Source: Liminaster sp045576355 (GTDB taxonomy: Bacteria > Bacteroidota > Bacteroidia > Bacteroidales > UBA3663). Taken from it: DNA of 64,000 bases. Shown here one piece after another: positions 7,923-15,594 of the stretch. The first letter of the stretch is position 1. Each line of letters starts with the position of its first letter. The notes under the pieces are model-generated. The model did not search any database and was not told where the DNA came from. It saw only the letters and a program-made list of their open reading frames with translations. Made by a program: the position numbers and the translations under genes. The stretch lies in the NCBI GenBank assembly GCA_045576355.1, contig JAZNGG010000008.1, forward strand, positions 1 to 64,000, read 5' to 3'.

Positions 7923-9134
7923 CTAATCATTATTGGTTTGATTTTCAATATCAACGGCCAATTTTCTCTTTATCTTTTCTATTTCAATGATATATTTATT
8001 CATAATGACATTTACCTTGCTTGACTCTTGTTCTGATGCAGAGATATATTCATCCGGCGATAAGTGTACTCCACCTTCTGTACTGAAATAACGCCATCCC
8101 GAGGCATGAGTGCGATATTTCTTAATTGTATATTTCGGGAAAGAAGATAGAGTGGCCAAATAGTTGAAGAAAAATGAGTTACATGAAGGATAGAATGTTT
8201 CGATTCTCATTTTGATTAATAAATCGTTTATTTCCGATGCACCATACTTCTTCACATTATTAGAAATGAAGTTACACGTTTCCACATAATTTTCAATCAA
8301 TAATTGTGTATAAGGAAGTGTGGCTTTTAAGTCTGCTTCTGATATATCATATTTGGCACACACTAGAACTTGTGGTTTGGAAAAGACGCTGTCCATCAAC
8401 AAATAATCATTATAACTTTCCGCCTCAGCACGCATATTTAATATAACGTCTAGGAATATTGAGTCTATCGCTTCTTTGGATTGTGAACTATTGATTGTTC
8501 GACTGTTAATTTTGTATTCTTCCCAAGCCTCACTTAAGTAATGTGTTTTTGTACATAATAAATCTACAATTGAAATATCATGACTGAATTTTTCCACTAT
8601 ATCTGTACATACTCTATATGTTGTAAATTGCCATAGTCCGAGACCTATCACAATCAATGCTAAAGCGCATACAGCAATGGTGTAGATTCTTTTTACGAAC
8701 TTTCGTTTTATGCTGGGTTTACTTTTTAAATAGGTAGCAAGTTTTGAGATAGACAAATCAAAATATTCCACATTCGAAGCTGTTATAGCTTGATAATAGA
8801 TCAGTTGCTCCATTTCTTGAGGCATCGGATTGGGCCAATCAAAACCACTTAATAATACGGGTATGATGTTCTTATTACATGCCATCGCATGACATACTTC
8901 CTTTCTGATCCAATCTTCTTCAGATATGCAACGATCCAAAGCATTAGGTGGCAGAACCAATACAAAATCTTTGCAACTTTTGATCACATCATATAATTGT
9001 GTATTAAAGTTGCCACTTCTCAATGTTTCTACATCAAAGAATACGGAATATCCCAAACTTCTTAATTTCTCTGCGACCAAATTAGCTGTAAAAGCATCAC
9101 TTCGTCTATAACTAACAAAAACATCGTATTTCAT
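7923..9134 (-). CDS. TIR-domain protein with one transmembrane helix
   Basis: 403 residues. The TIR domain fills 1-130: MKYDVFVSYRRSDAF, the strand-loop GYSVFFDVETLRSG, FVLVLPPNALDR, and SEEDWIRKEVCHA with E79 at the position of the catalytic glutamate of NADase TIRs. A basic stretch (KRKFVKR) leads into one membrane helix at about 150-170 (IYTIAVCALALIVIGLGLWQF). The remaining 230 residues are helical, probably extracytoplasmic, and unknown to me. By topology the TIR faces the cytoplasm. TIR proteins of this kind in bacteria are often immune sensors or effectors. The gene follows the RyR/C39 fusion by 35 bases. Confidence 0.85.
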   Translation of the reverse strand: MKYDVFVSYRRSDAFTANLVAEKLRSLGYSVFFDVETLRSGNFNTQLYDVIKSCKDFVLVLPPNALDRCISEEDWIRKEVCHAMACNKNIIPVLLSGFDWPNPMPQEMEQLIYYQAITASNVEYFDLSISKLATYLKSKPSIKRKFVKRIYTIAVCALALIVIGLGLWQFTTYRVCTDIVEKFSHDISIVDLLCTKTHYLSEAWEEYKINSRTINSSQSKEAIDSIFLDVILNMRAEAESYNDYLLMDSVFSKPQVLVCAKYDISEADLKATLPYTQLLIENYVETCNFISNNVKKYGASEINDLLIKMRIETFYPSCNSFFFNYLATLSSFPKYTIKKYRTHASGWRYFSTEGGVHLSPDEYISASEQESSKVNVIMNKYIIEIEKIKRKLAVDIENQTNND

Positions 9135-9169
9135 AATATTACATCATTAAAAATTACATTACAAACTTA

Positions 9170-10309
9170 CTAAACTTCATGTGAGGACCAATTAATTTTC
9201 AACTCAAGACCGCACTTATCGCAGAACACTTGGTGCTTGTAAATTACATTTCCACATCTGTGGCAATGGAACTCTTCATCAGAATTCTGAATACGTTGCT
9301 TCAGGACTTTATATAATTCTGTTTCTTCTCGTTTAATTAAATCATAACCGAGCTTCTTCAAAAGTTTGATGGTTTTCATAGCCATTTCTCGGTCATACTC
9401 TTTCTCGCCTTCCGGTAGTTGAGAGTAGGGAACCATATCAGGCGTTTGCTTTAACTGATCATCACGCTGAGGTCCATAAGTCCAACCTTCTGCTTGGCGG
9501 TTCTCTGCCCAAATTTCGTGAGCATTTTCTGCGATAGCTTCACGCAACTCATTTAAATCTTCGGTTAATTCTACATCCGATAGGTCTATCGGTTTCGGAG
9601 TATAGGTTTTCATACTATTAGAAGTTATAGTTACTAAATAATTTTTCGAATCATTCCATGCATCTTTGAATTGCTCAATTGGATATGTGTCTTCGGTATT
9701 TGAAGAATTAGGGTCAAATATGGTTATCGTATTACTCTTTGCATCAAATGACAGCACCATAACAGTATGATCCGGTATTTGACCAATCAAGAGATCTTCA
9801 ATTGTTTCATCTACTCTATTCCCGAGTAATTCTCCTCCATCAACTGCAACTATTACACATTCATTTCCATTAAGAGCATTTGATATATCATCAATAGTTG
9901 CTTTGTATTGGCGAGTTACAACAAGACCTTTATTTTCCAAATGTCGTCCAACATTATGAAGTGCTGTTCCTTTTTCTTTCTGCCACCCATTCTGAATAGC
10001 ATTTTGGAGTAGCTGCTCCTCGTCAAATTCTATTTCGAGCCTACGAAGGATATATTTTTCGCATTCCAAACTGCAATAATTCACCTCATTACAAGTTGCC
10101 GCCATTGCAGTCATAGGAATAAACTCACATTCATGAGGTATCATGCCCAATTCAGCATCTACTGATTGAGAAATATGCATCAATTCTCTCAATTCAGCAT
10201 CTTCTGCGAGAGCACCAAATATCTCTTTGCTCTCCTGTGCAGTCGCATTGCCATCAAGGAATGCTGCCAATACCTCTGCCGAGATGTTATTTACTGATTT
10301 CTTTTTCAT
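9170..10309 (-). CDS. Putative anti-sigma / C39-like peptidase / RyR / zinc-ribbon fusion
   Basis: 379 residues with four recognisable parts. Residues 5-50 (EVLAAFLDGNATAQESKEIF) resemble the N-terminal sigma-binding helices of Bacteroidales anti-sigma factors. Residues 72-228 look like a C39-like papain-fold domain: CSLEC with C79 or C83, then NGWQKEKGTALHNVGRHLE, PDHTVMVLSFD with H181, and FDPNSS with D199 give a Cys-His-Asp set. Residues 233-325 are a RyR domain (YTPKPIDLSDVEL, GWTYGPQRDD, LPEGEKEYDR). Residues 349-368 are a zinc ribbon (CHRCG ... CDKCG). Its ATG lies inside the end of the sigma-factor gene (23-base overlap), the usual arrangement for a sigma / anti-sigma pair. A self-cleaving or partner-cleaving anti-sigma whose activity is set by a RyR ligand would fit, as inference. 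Confidence 0.82.
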   Translation of the reverse strand: MKKKSVNNISAEVLAAFLDGNATAQESKEIFGALAEDAELRELMHISQSVDAELGMIPHECEFIPMTAMAATCNEVNYCSLECEKYILRRLEIEFDEEQLLQNAIQNGWQKEKGTALHNVGRHLENKGLVVTRQYKATIDDISNALNGNECVIVAVDGGELLGNRVDETIEDLLIGQIPDHTVMVLSFDAKSNTITIFDPNSSNTEDTYPIEQFKDAWNDSKNYLVTITSNSMKTYTPKPIDLSDVELTEDLNELREAIAENAHEIWAENRQAEGWTYGPQRDDQLKQTPDMVPYSQLPEGEKEYDREMAMKTIKLLKKLGYDLIKREETELYKVLKQRIQNSDEEFHCHRCGNVIYKHQVFCDKCGLELKINWSSHEV

Positions 10310-10859
10310 ATTTCTCTACTTCTTTCAGTGCTATCTCTGTCAATGCTGCAATAGCACGCTTTTTAATGTTATACAAATTATCGACATTGGTTCTGAGTTC
10401 CTGAGCAACAACTTTAGGCTCGGCTTCTTGCAAAACCAATCTTCTGATGACATAGACATATCGTCTGTTTGACATTAATGAAAATAGGTGCTCTATATCC
10501 ATCTTAGCCGTCATCTTCTTTTCACCATCAACAGTGTCATTTTGTACAACACTATCAAAAAGAGCATCTTTGGACTCATTATCTATCATACTATCACGCT
10601 TCGCGATAAAGTAGCGAATAGCAATTACTTTCATCCACTGATAGATAGTGCTGCGACCTTGAAACTGTCTCAATCTATATGCATCATTCTCCATAAGGTG
10701 CAGATAGAATTCATTTACGAACTCATCATAATCAACCTCGTATGAGAACACAAAACGAATAATGCTCAGAAAGAGCGGACGGCACTTCTCAAAGAAGAAG
10801 TGCTGAGTCACTCGCTCATCTCGGGCTATCAAGGCTTCTATTATTTGCTGGTCTGTCAT
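10287..10859 (-). CDS. Sigma-70 family (ECF-like) RNA polymerase sigma factor
   Basis: 190 residues. Region 2 is seen in FLSIIRFVFSYEVDYDEFVNEFYLHLMEND followed by FQGRSTIYQWMKVIAIRYFI, the classic 2.3-2.4 pattern, and region 4 in YVYVIRRLVLQEAEPKVVAQEL with TNVDNLYNIKKRAIAAL as recognition helix. The ATGA at its start overlaps the stop of the membrane coiled-coil gene by four bases, and its end overlaps the anti-sigma-like fusion by 23. It probably directs transcription of this locus or of a small set of targets; I could not identify a second promoter type in the region. Confidence 0.88.
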   Translation of the reverse strand: MTDQQIIEALIARDERVTQHFFFEKCRPLFLSIIRFVFSYEVDYDEFVNEFYLHLMENDAYRLRQFQGRSTIYQWMKVIAIRYFIAKRDSMIDNESKDALFDSVVQNDTVDGEKKMTAKMDIEHLFSLMSNRRYVYVIRRLVLQEAEPKVVAQELRTNVDNLYNIKKRAIAALTEIALKEVEKYEKEISK

Positions 10860-11572
10860 GAATAATATTGTTCTTTTTGTTCAGAAAGAGTTTTATTACT
10901 TATTTGAATCTCCTTCTCTTTTAATTCCAGTTCATGATTATATTTTAATTCCAACTTCACTTTTTCTATTTTTTCAAACTCTTGTATTCTCCTTTGAATT
11001 TCTTTATCCGTCTCAGAAGAGTCATTTGTTTTATTGTTATTTTCATAATTTTTTTTCTCTTTTGTTAATTCCCACATTTGCGTTTCCTTATAAATATCCT
11101 TTTGAACGTCAAGTAGTTTTGAGTTCATCTCATGTTCATACTTGAGAATCTTGAATAAAGATGTAAATGCACCCCACAAGGCGAGTGAAATAAACACTAA
11201 AATACCAATATACATTAGGACACATGAAATGTTGCTATATACTTTATCCATGGTCACAATCGGTAGATCTTTTGTGACAAAAGGGCCATAACACACGATT
11301 GTATCTGCTTTGATTGTATCTATTTTTGTAGCGCCACATATATGATGAATGTATAAACTATCTTTTGTAACAATGCTTTCGTGTGATAATGTTGCTGGTT
11401 CCATTTTACATATTCCCAAAAGCACTAATACAAATGAAAATAGTAAAGTATAAAAGAGCAACTTCTTAATTGTAGATTTGTTAGTGTTATTGGAGTTTTG
11501 CAAAGCCTTTATTTCGTTTAAGGTCTTAAATTTATGCTCTGTACTTGGAGTGTTTGATTCTGGATTTCCCAT
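10856..11572 (-). CDS. Two-helix membrane protein with cytoplasmic coiled coil
   Basis: 238 residues. Two transmembrane helices are evident, about 37-54 (LLFYTLLFSFVLVLLGIC) and about 115-139 (ISCVLMYIGILVFISLALWGAF), with about 60 residues between them outside the cytoplasm. The C-terminal 95 residues are almost all charged (KEIQRRIQEFEKIEKVKLEL) and should form a coiled coil. I know no family. It lies 12 bases after the channel gene and overlaps the sigma gene by four bases, so the three are translationally linked. A scaffold or sensor between membrane and sigma factor is a reasonable guess. Confidence 0.75.
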   Translation of the reverse strand: MGNPESNTPSTEHKFKTLNEIKALQNSNNTNKSTIKKLLFYTLLFSFVLVLLGICKMEPATLSHESIVTKDSLYIHHICGATKIDTIKADTIVCYGPFVTKDLPIVTMDKVYSNISCVLMYIGILVFISLALWGAFTSLFKILKYEHEMNSKLLDVQKDIYKETQMWELTKEKKNYENNNKTNDSSETDKEIQRRIQEFEKIEKVKLELKYNHELELKEKEIQISNKTLSEQKEQYYS

Positions 11573-11584
11573 AGTATAATTGAT

Positions 11585-13606
11585 TTAATTGTTCAACATT
11601 CTTAAAATATTAGGTAGTCTCTGGATTATAATTCTATCCAATTTTTTTTGTCCTTCAGTTAAGTCTTTGTAAGGCTTAATTAAATGATGTACAAACATAT
11701 GCTTCTTCAGTTTGTTGGTGTCAACGTTTCCGTCAAGTTCTTTCTCTCTTAATGGACGGTACCCCAAAAGGAGTTTCTCCATGTTCCATCTGCAGTGCTC
11801 GGTGTATGCCATTTTTTCGATTTGTTCCTCGGTGAACTCCGCTTGTTCCGCAGACTTGCAATCAAGACCAATAGAACGCAATTTGAACTCGATAGAGTCT
11901 GCTAAATAAAGATTCGACCATTTGTTGGACGTTGAGACCGGTTCCCATTTTTTTAACAATTCTTCAGTAGAAGGAATGCTTGAAGGAAGTGTTTCGTTGT
12001 TGGCAAAATAATAATCATAAACGTAGTTAAATGCCATAGCCAAATGATTAGAGTAGTAATCTGTGGCAAAACTATTATCTATCATTCCGAATGGATAGAT
12101 GTTTGCATACTTTTTATTCTTTGCGATGGTTGATTTCGCTGTATCTCCAAAGGCTTTAATTAACGAGCCGGTCTTTTCTTGTCTTACAAAGATGTTGACC
12201 ACCTTGTCGCGATTTATTACTTCCCAAGGTTTACTCATGTCATCTCTTCCTCGTGTGTACACCTCTTCTGGTAAATACATTGCCATACCGAAACTTTGTG
12301 ACGGATTGTGCAAGCAAATTGCAATGGTAATAATTGCATTGTCATCTTTCATTTGCTTTTTAATCCAATCACGGACATACTCCGACTCCATACGTCCCCT
12401 TATAAATTCAAATTGGATATCCAGAAAATGTTTCTTGATCTCCTCCTTTTTGGGACAATTATCAACAAAATTTTTTGACATATCAGCATACAACTTAGAT
12501 GCTTTTTCAAAATATCCGGCATGTCTTCCAATAAAGAAATTCATTTCTCTATCAGCATTGTCATCTATAAAAGTGATACGTGTACGATTCTTTCCCGTGT
12601 TTTCGTCGAAATTGGGGAAGTGCATCATGTGAGCCGCCTCTTTAGCAAGGGCAATACCCATTCTGTTCATACCGATAATAATTAGATGTACATGCTTTAA
12701 ACTGTTTTCTCCTATCCCGTCGTGATCTAACTCCGGGTACTGAATTCGATTAACTCCCATGCCATAATCGCTATTAGTTAACAAACGATTTGCCCATCGT
12801 TTGTAGAAGTTATAGGGTTTGAACTCAAAATATTTCTTCCATTCATCACTAATGTCATTGAGTTGTAAGGCTGCGTATGATGCCTCGTTTTCAAACCAAA
12901 TAGTTAAAGATTTGCGTTCTGCAATTCCCTTCTTGGCATGAATCGCTGCCAAAGTTTCAAATGTATGTATGTTTTCAGCATCATGGTCGCTTTGCTCTCG
13001 ATTTCCAATGATGAAGATTTCTCGAGCATTATATGTGTAGAGCAATTCTAACTCTTCATCGGAAAGTCGAGGGGCATGAACTAAAATCACTTGTCTAAGT
13101 GTTTTGCGAGACAATTTTGAGAGTAAGTCATTGCGAATTTCTTCTACTGAAGTTGAAGTCTGCAAAACAAACTTTGATTTTGTGTATTCACTATTAGAGA
13201 TTAATTCGGAGATGATAGAAGGAACAATTATGTCGTATCCTATGATGACCACATGATTCCTTAGATTGTAGTGAATATGCCCCTCTTTAATTAAAACCAC
13301 CTTCTGACTAATAACATTAGTGATAATGGAAACAATCAAGCCAGAAAACAAAATGGTTCCTAAACACTCTGTAAACAAAAGTAATAGGTTGTTCCAAGTG
13401 TAGCCTTTGGGTTCGTCAATAATACTATTTGAATCTAAAAACAGTCGAATAGCGGCCCATATTCCGAGCTCTGAATCCGGTGTTTTAAGACACAGATAAA
13501 CACCCATGCAAAGTAAAAATACACCCAAATTGACTAATGTGAAAAATAGTATTTGCCACCATAATCCACTTCCTAACCATTTATTAATCAAATATTTAAT
13601 GTTCAT
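11585..13606 (-). CDS. RCK/TrkA-N channel-like membrane protein with C-terminal RyR-like domain
   Basis: 673 residues. Two membrane helices at about 16-40 and 73-98 flank a loop without a TVGYG filter, as in CASTOR/Pollux-type channels. Two Rossmann RCK/TrkA-N domains follow, the first at NHVVIIGYDIIVPSI (about 117), the second at HVHLIIIGMNRMGIALAKEA (about 305). The C-terminal 80 residues (YTEHCRWNMEKLLLGYRPL ... HHLIKPYKDLTEGQKKLDR) are a divergent RyR domain. RCK domains bind nucleotides or ions and gate channels; a RyR tail would add another ligand sensor. The gene is the first large one behind the invertible promoter, and its ATG overlaps the stop of a 46-codon frame (ATGA). It may be the membrane effector or the sensor of the locus. 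Confidence 0.8.
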   Translation of the reverse strand: MNIKYLINKWLGSGLWWQILFFTLVNLGVFLLCMGVYLCLKTPDSELGIWAAIRLFLDSNSIIDEPKGYTWNNLLLLFTECLGTILFSGLIVSIITNVISQKVVLIKEGHIHYNLRNHVVIIGYDIIVPSIISELISNSEYTKSKFVLQTSTSVEEIRNDLLSKLSRKTLRQVILVHAPRLSDEELELLYTYNAREIFIIGNREQSDHDAENIHTFETLAAIHAKKGIAERKSLTIWFENEASYAALQLNDISDEWKKYFEFKPYNFYKRWANRLLTNSDYGMGVNRIQYPELDHDGIGENSLKHVHLIIIGMNRMGIALAKEAAHMMHFPNFDENTGKNRTRITFIDDNADREMNFFIGRHAGYFEKASKLYADMSKNFVDNCPKKEEIKKHFLDIQFEFIRGRMESEYVRDWIKKQMKDDNAIITIAICLHNPSQSFGMAMYLPEEVYTRGRDDMSKPWEVINRDKVVNIFVRQEKTGSLIKAFGDTAKSTIAKNKKYANIYPFGMIDNSFATDYYSNHLAMAFNYVYDYYFANNETLPSSIPSTEELLKKWEPVSTSNKWSNLYLADSIEFKLRSIGLDCKSAEQAEFTEEQIEKMAYTEHCRWNMEKLLLGYRPLREKELDGNVDTNKLKKHMFVHHLIKPYKDLTEGQKKLDRIIIQRLPNILRMLNN

Positions 13607-13743
13607 AAGAGCGATACATTAAAATAATTCCTTTCTACACTTACACAAGCATATACATTTATTTTTATATCGTCAACAGGCTTATTCTCTTCGATATAAC
13701 TAAATTCTCTTTCAAAACTATTCATCGTTTTCACGCATTTCAT
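13603..13743 (-). CDS. Small leader-type protein coupled to the channel gene, 46 residues
   Basis: ATG at 13743 opens a 46-codon frame (MKCVKTMNSFEREFSYIEEN and so on) whose TGA overlaps the ATG of the channel gene in an ATGA. The same frame stays open upstream for another 25 codons (KDSFVNGTNDCEAYTKRW is readable) but without a start, so this could be the end of an older gene. The overlap with the next start and the protein-like composition support it; I recognise no family. Confidence 0.4.
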   Translation of the reverse strand: MKCVKTMNSFEREFSYIEENKPVDDIKINVYACVSVERNYFNVSLL

Positions 13744-13881
13744 CTGAACGAGACTTGTTACCCAACGTTTTGTGTATGCTTCGCAGTCGTTTGTCCCATT
13801 GACAAACGAATCTTTTCTTTACGAACGTTATAATACTACTCTGCTACCTTGTTTATAGTAAATAGAGTTTATTCATAATCA
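13744..13881. other. Untranslated leader between invertible element and channel gene
   Basis: If transcription starts at the edge of the invertible segment near 13906, this is part of a leader of about 160 bases before the small coupled frame (about 300 before the channel gene). No terminator-like hairpin is apparent and no recognisable gene with a start. Confidence 0.3.
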
Positions 13882-13906
13882 TAGTTCCACAAAAGAACTA
13901 TGATAT
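13882..13906 (+). repeat. Left 25-bp inverted repeat (recombination site) of the invertible element
   Basis: Starts TAGTTCCACAAAAGAACTA and ends TGATAT. It is a perfect inverted copy of 14130-14154. The site is itself built like a tyrosine-recombinase core site: dyad arms (ATCATAGTTC and GAACTATGAT, 13878-13904) around an asymmetric 7-base spacer CACAAAA. Because the spacer is in opposite orientation at the two sites, exchange would invert rather than delete the DNA between. Confidence 0.85.
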
Positions 13907-13912
13907 TTGATG

Positions 13913-13920
13913 CAAATATA
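13913..13920 (-). promoter_or_regulatory. Promoter -7 box inside the invertible element
   Basis: Minus-strand TATATTTG, a full TAnnTTTG match, seven bases inside the left inverted repeat. A start of transcription near 13906 would fall at the repeat border and the repeat hairpin would begin the mRNA. The -33 region is poor: no TTTG at 20 bases, one only 10 bases upstream, so it may be weak or use another sigma factor. Confidence 0.5.
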
Positions 13921-14129
13921 TTAAAATTTTCAAAATAAAGAATAAAAATAGGATGTTTTTTAGAAATAAAATGGATGTTTGAATGATACTTATATTCAGA
14001 ACAGTATAGAAACTCTTTAATTTTTAGCAAGATCAATTATCTCCATTGTAAATTACTTACTTTGATTAAAAAGATATAAAGAATTAAGTTGAATAATTAT
14101 ATGTATTTCTTAATCAAGGTATTATCAAT

Positions 14130-14154
14130 ATATCATAGTTCTTTTGTGGAACTA
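14130..14154 (-). repeat. Right 25-bp inverted repeat of the invertible element
   Basis: Perfect reverse complement of 13882-13906. Its outer three bases (14152-14154) are the TAG stop codon of the recombinase gene, so the repeat overlaps the coding region. Since strand exchange happens in the central spacer, the stop codon would be kept after inversion. Confidence 0.85.
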
Positions 14155-15348
14155 CTCTAATATTGACTTTATTATTCCTTGATTGGCATCATCTATTATC
14201 GTATTTTCCAGCATTGCCAAATAAATCTGAGTGGTCTTTTCTGAGGAATGTCCCATGCCTGCACTGATGACAGAGATGGGCACATTGTGGTTTCTTGCTG
14301 TTGTGGCCCAGCTGTGTCGGGAGGTATATGAAGTCAGTTTGAAATTACCCGGTAATATTTTCGATAACTGTCTTAGCAATCGATTATAGTTGTTGATTGC
14401 GGCTTGATATTCTTCATATGCTTCTTTTGTTTCCAAGGATGACAATATCGGGAATATATAGGGCGATAATGTGGTCGAGTATCGATCAATGATTTTTTGT
14501 ATGCTCGGTTCTATTCTAATACAGAGGGTTTGCATTGTCTTACGGCGAGCATAACATATCATCCCATTCTGAATGTTCTCTTTTTTCAGATATGCGATAT
14601 CGACGAAAGCCATTCCTCGCGTACAGAAACTGAAAATGAATATATCCCTCGCAAGGGCAAGAGGTGTTCCTGTAACTAAATTTAGTTTGTATAATTGTGT
14701 AATAACAGACTCCGGAACCGCTCGTTTGCGAGTGTGGTCTATCCCTGTGTAAACTTCTGTAAATGGGTGTGATTGCTCAACTAATTTTTGTTTGACAGCC
14801 TTGTTGTAAACTGCACGCATTATACGCATATAAAAGGAGATAGAATTTCTTACCATTCCTCGCTGGATAAGGAAGGTGTTATAGTCGTTTATAAGTTGTT
14901 CTGTTATTGCCGTAAATGGAAGATTTATTTTTCCTATAAATTCAGCAAAGTTTTTTCGAGTTTTCTCATAATTCAGCGCTGTGCCAAAACGGTTGGCTTT
15001 TTTCATCATTTGAATTTGATTTTGCATAAAATCCAAGACTAATTCATGACATTTAGGAGACTTATAACGTTTGACAATATCTTCTACGGAATAAATTTCA
15101 CCGCTTTGATTAAGGTCTTTGATAATTCGATTAATAAGAGCAATATCACTATCAATGCGATTCTGAATCATCTGACTGTTAGAAACACTTTTGATAACTT
15201 GCCCTTGTGTCGAATCCCATTCGATAGGGTGCAATTTTATTTTTGTCGTTATAAGGCGTATTGTTTTACGATGAGAAACGATATAAAATATTGTGCCTGC
15301 ACGTCCTACTACTGTTGAAGGTCGTAATTTTACTTTTATTGTCGCCAT
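14152..15348 (-). CDS. Tyrosine recombinase (phage-integrase family), probable DNA invertase
   Basis: 398 residues, the usual length for Bacteroidales chromosomal recombinases. An N-terminal arm-binding strand region (MATIKVKLRPSTVVG), a SAM-like core-binding domain (about 110-215, LVLDFMQNQIQMMKKANRFG) and the catalytic domain are visible. Catalytic residues: Arg in FCTRGMAFVDIAYL, the R-H pair in SYTSRHSWATTAR, His in GMGHSSEKTTQIY and the Tyr nucleophile in that IYLAML segment. Its 3' end overlaps the right inverted repeat. It may act on that pair of sites as an invertase, or, less likely, be the integrase of the whole island. It is expressed separately from the leftward run, which starts on the far side of the element. 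Confidence 0.92.
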   Translation of the reverse strand: MATIKVKLRPSTVVGRAGTIFYIVSHRKTIRLITTKIKLHPIEWDSTQGQVIKSVSNSQMIQNRIDSDIALINRIIKDLNQSGEIYSVEDIVKRYKSPKCHELVLDFMQNQIQMMKKANRFGTALNYEKTRKNFAEFIGKINLPFTAITEQLINDYNTFLIQRGMVRNSISFYMRIMRAVYNKAVKQKLVEQSHPFTEVYTGIDHTRKRAVPESVITQLYKLNLVTGTPLALARDIFIFSFCTRGMAFVDIAYLKKENIQNGMICYARRKTMQTLCIRIEPSIQKIIDRYSTTLSPYIFPILSSLETKEAYEEYQAAINNYNRLLRQLSKILPGNFKLTSYTSRHSWATTARNHNVPISVISAGMGHSSEKTTQIYLAMLENTIIDDANQGIIKSILE

Positions 15349-15594
15349 ACGTGTGCTGGTTTATTGATGTGTGATTGTACTTTCTTATTTTTTTGTTTAT
15401 ATAGTCCGCTATATTCATTCAAAACATATAAGAACCCTTCTAAAAATAATATGACAAACATACTAAAATCTAATGAACAACCGATTTTGGGGTTAATTTT
15501 TAGCAAATGTTAAGTAGGCCGTAAAAAAAATTTATTTAACAGATAGATTTTATGTGTATATACACTCTTTTGTAGTAAACTAATAACTTATTCT

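Larger units (their letters stand above)
13882..14154. mobile_element. Predicted invertible promoter element (inverton)
   Basis: A 223-base, very AT-rich segment is bounded by perfect 25-bp inverted repeats and lies directly beside a tyrosine recombinase gene whose stop codon is inside the right repeat. It contains no gene but carries a promoter -7 box near the left repeat, pointing left into the channel-sigma-TIR run. This is the layout of the phase-variable promoters known from Bacteroides capsule and surface loci. In the orientation given the promoter would be ON for the leftward genes; after inversion it would point at the 3' end of the recombinase gene. Inversion itself cannot be seen from one sequence. 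Confidence 0.75.

Noticed and set aside
4344..9134. Thoeris or CBASS defence system
   Set aside because: TIR proteins are present, but I see no ThsA-type SIR2/SLOG protein and no CD-NTase, so the known names do not fit.
14152..15348. Integrase of a conjugative transposon or prophage
   Set aside because: No tra, mob, capsid or excisionase gene is found, and the gene abuts an inverted-repeat pair that fits an invertase better; island integration remains possible but is not supported by direct att repeats that I can see.
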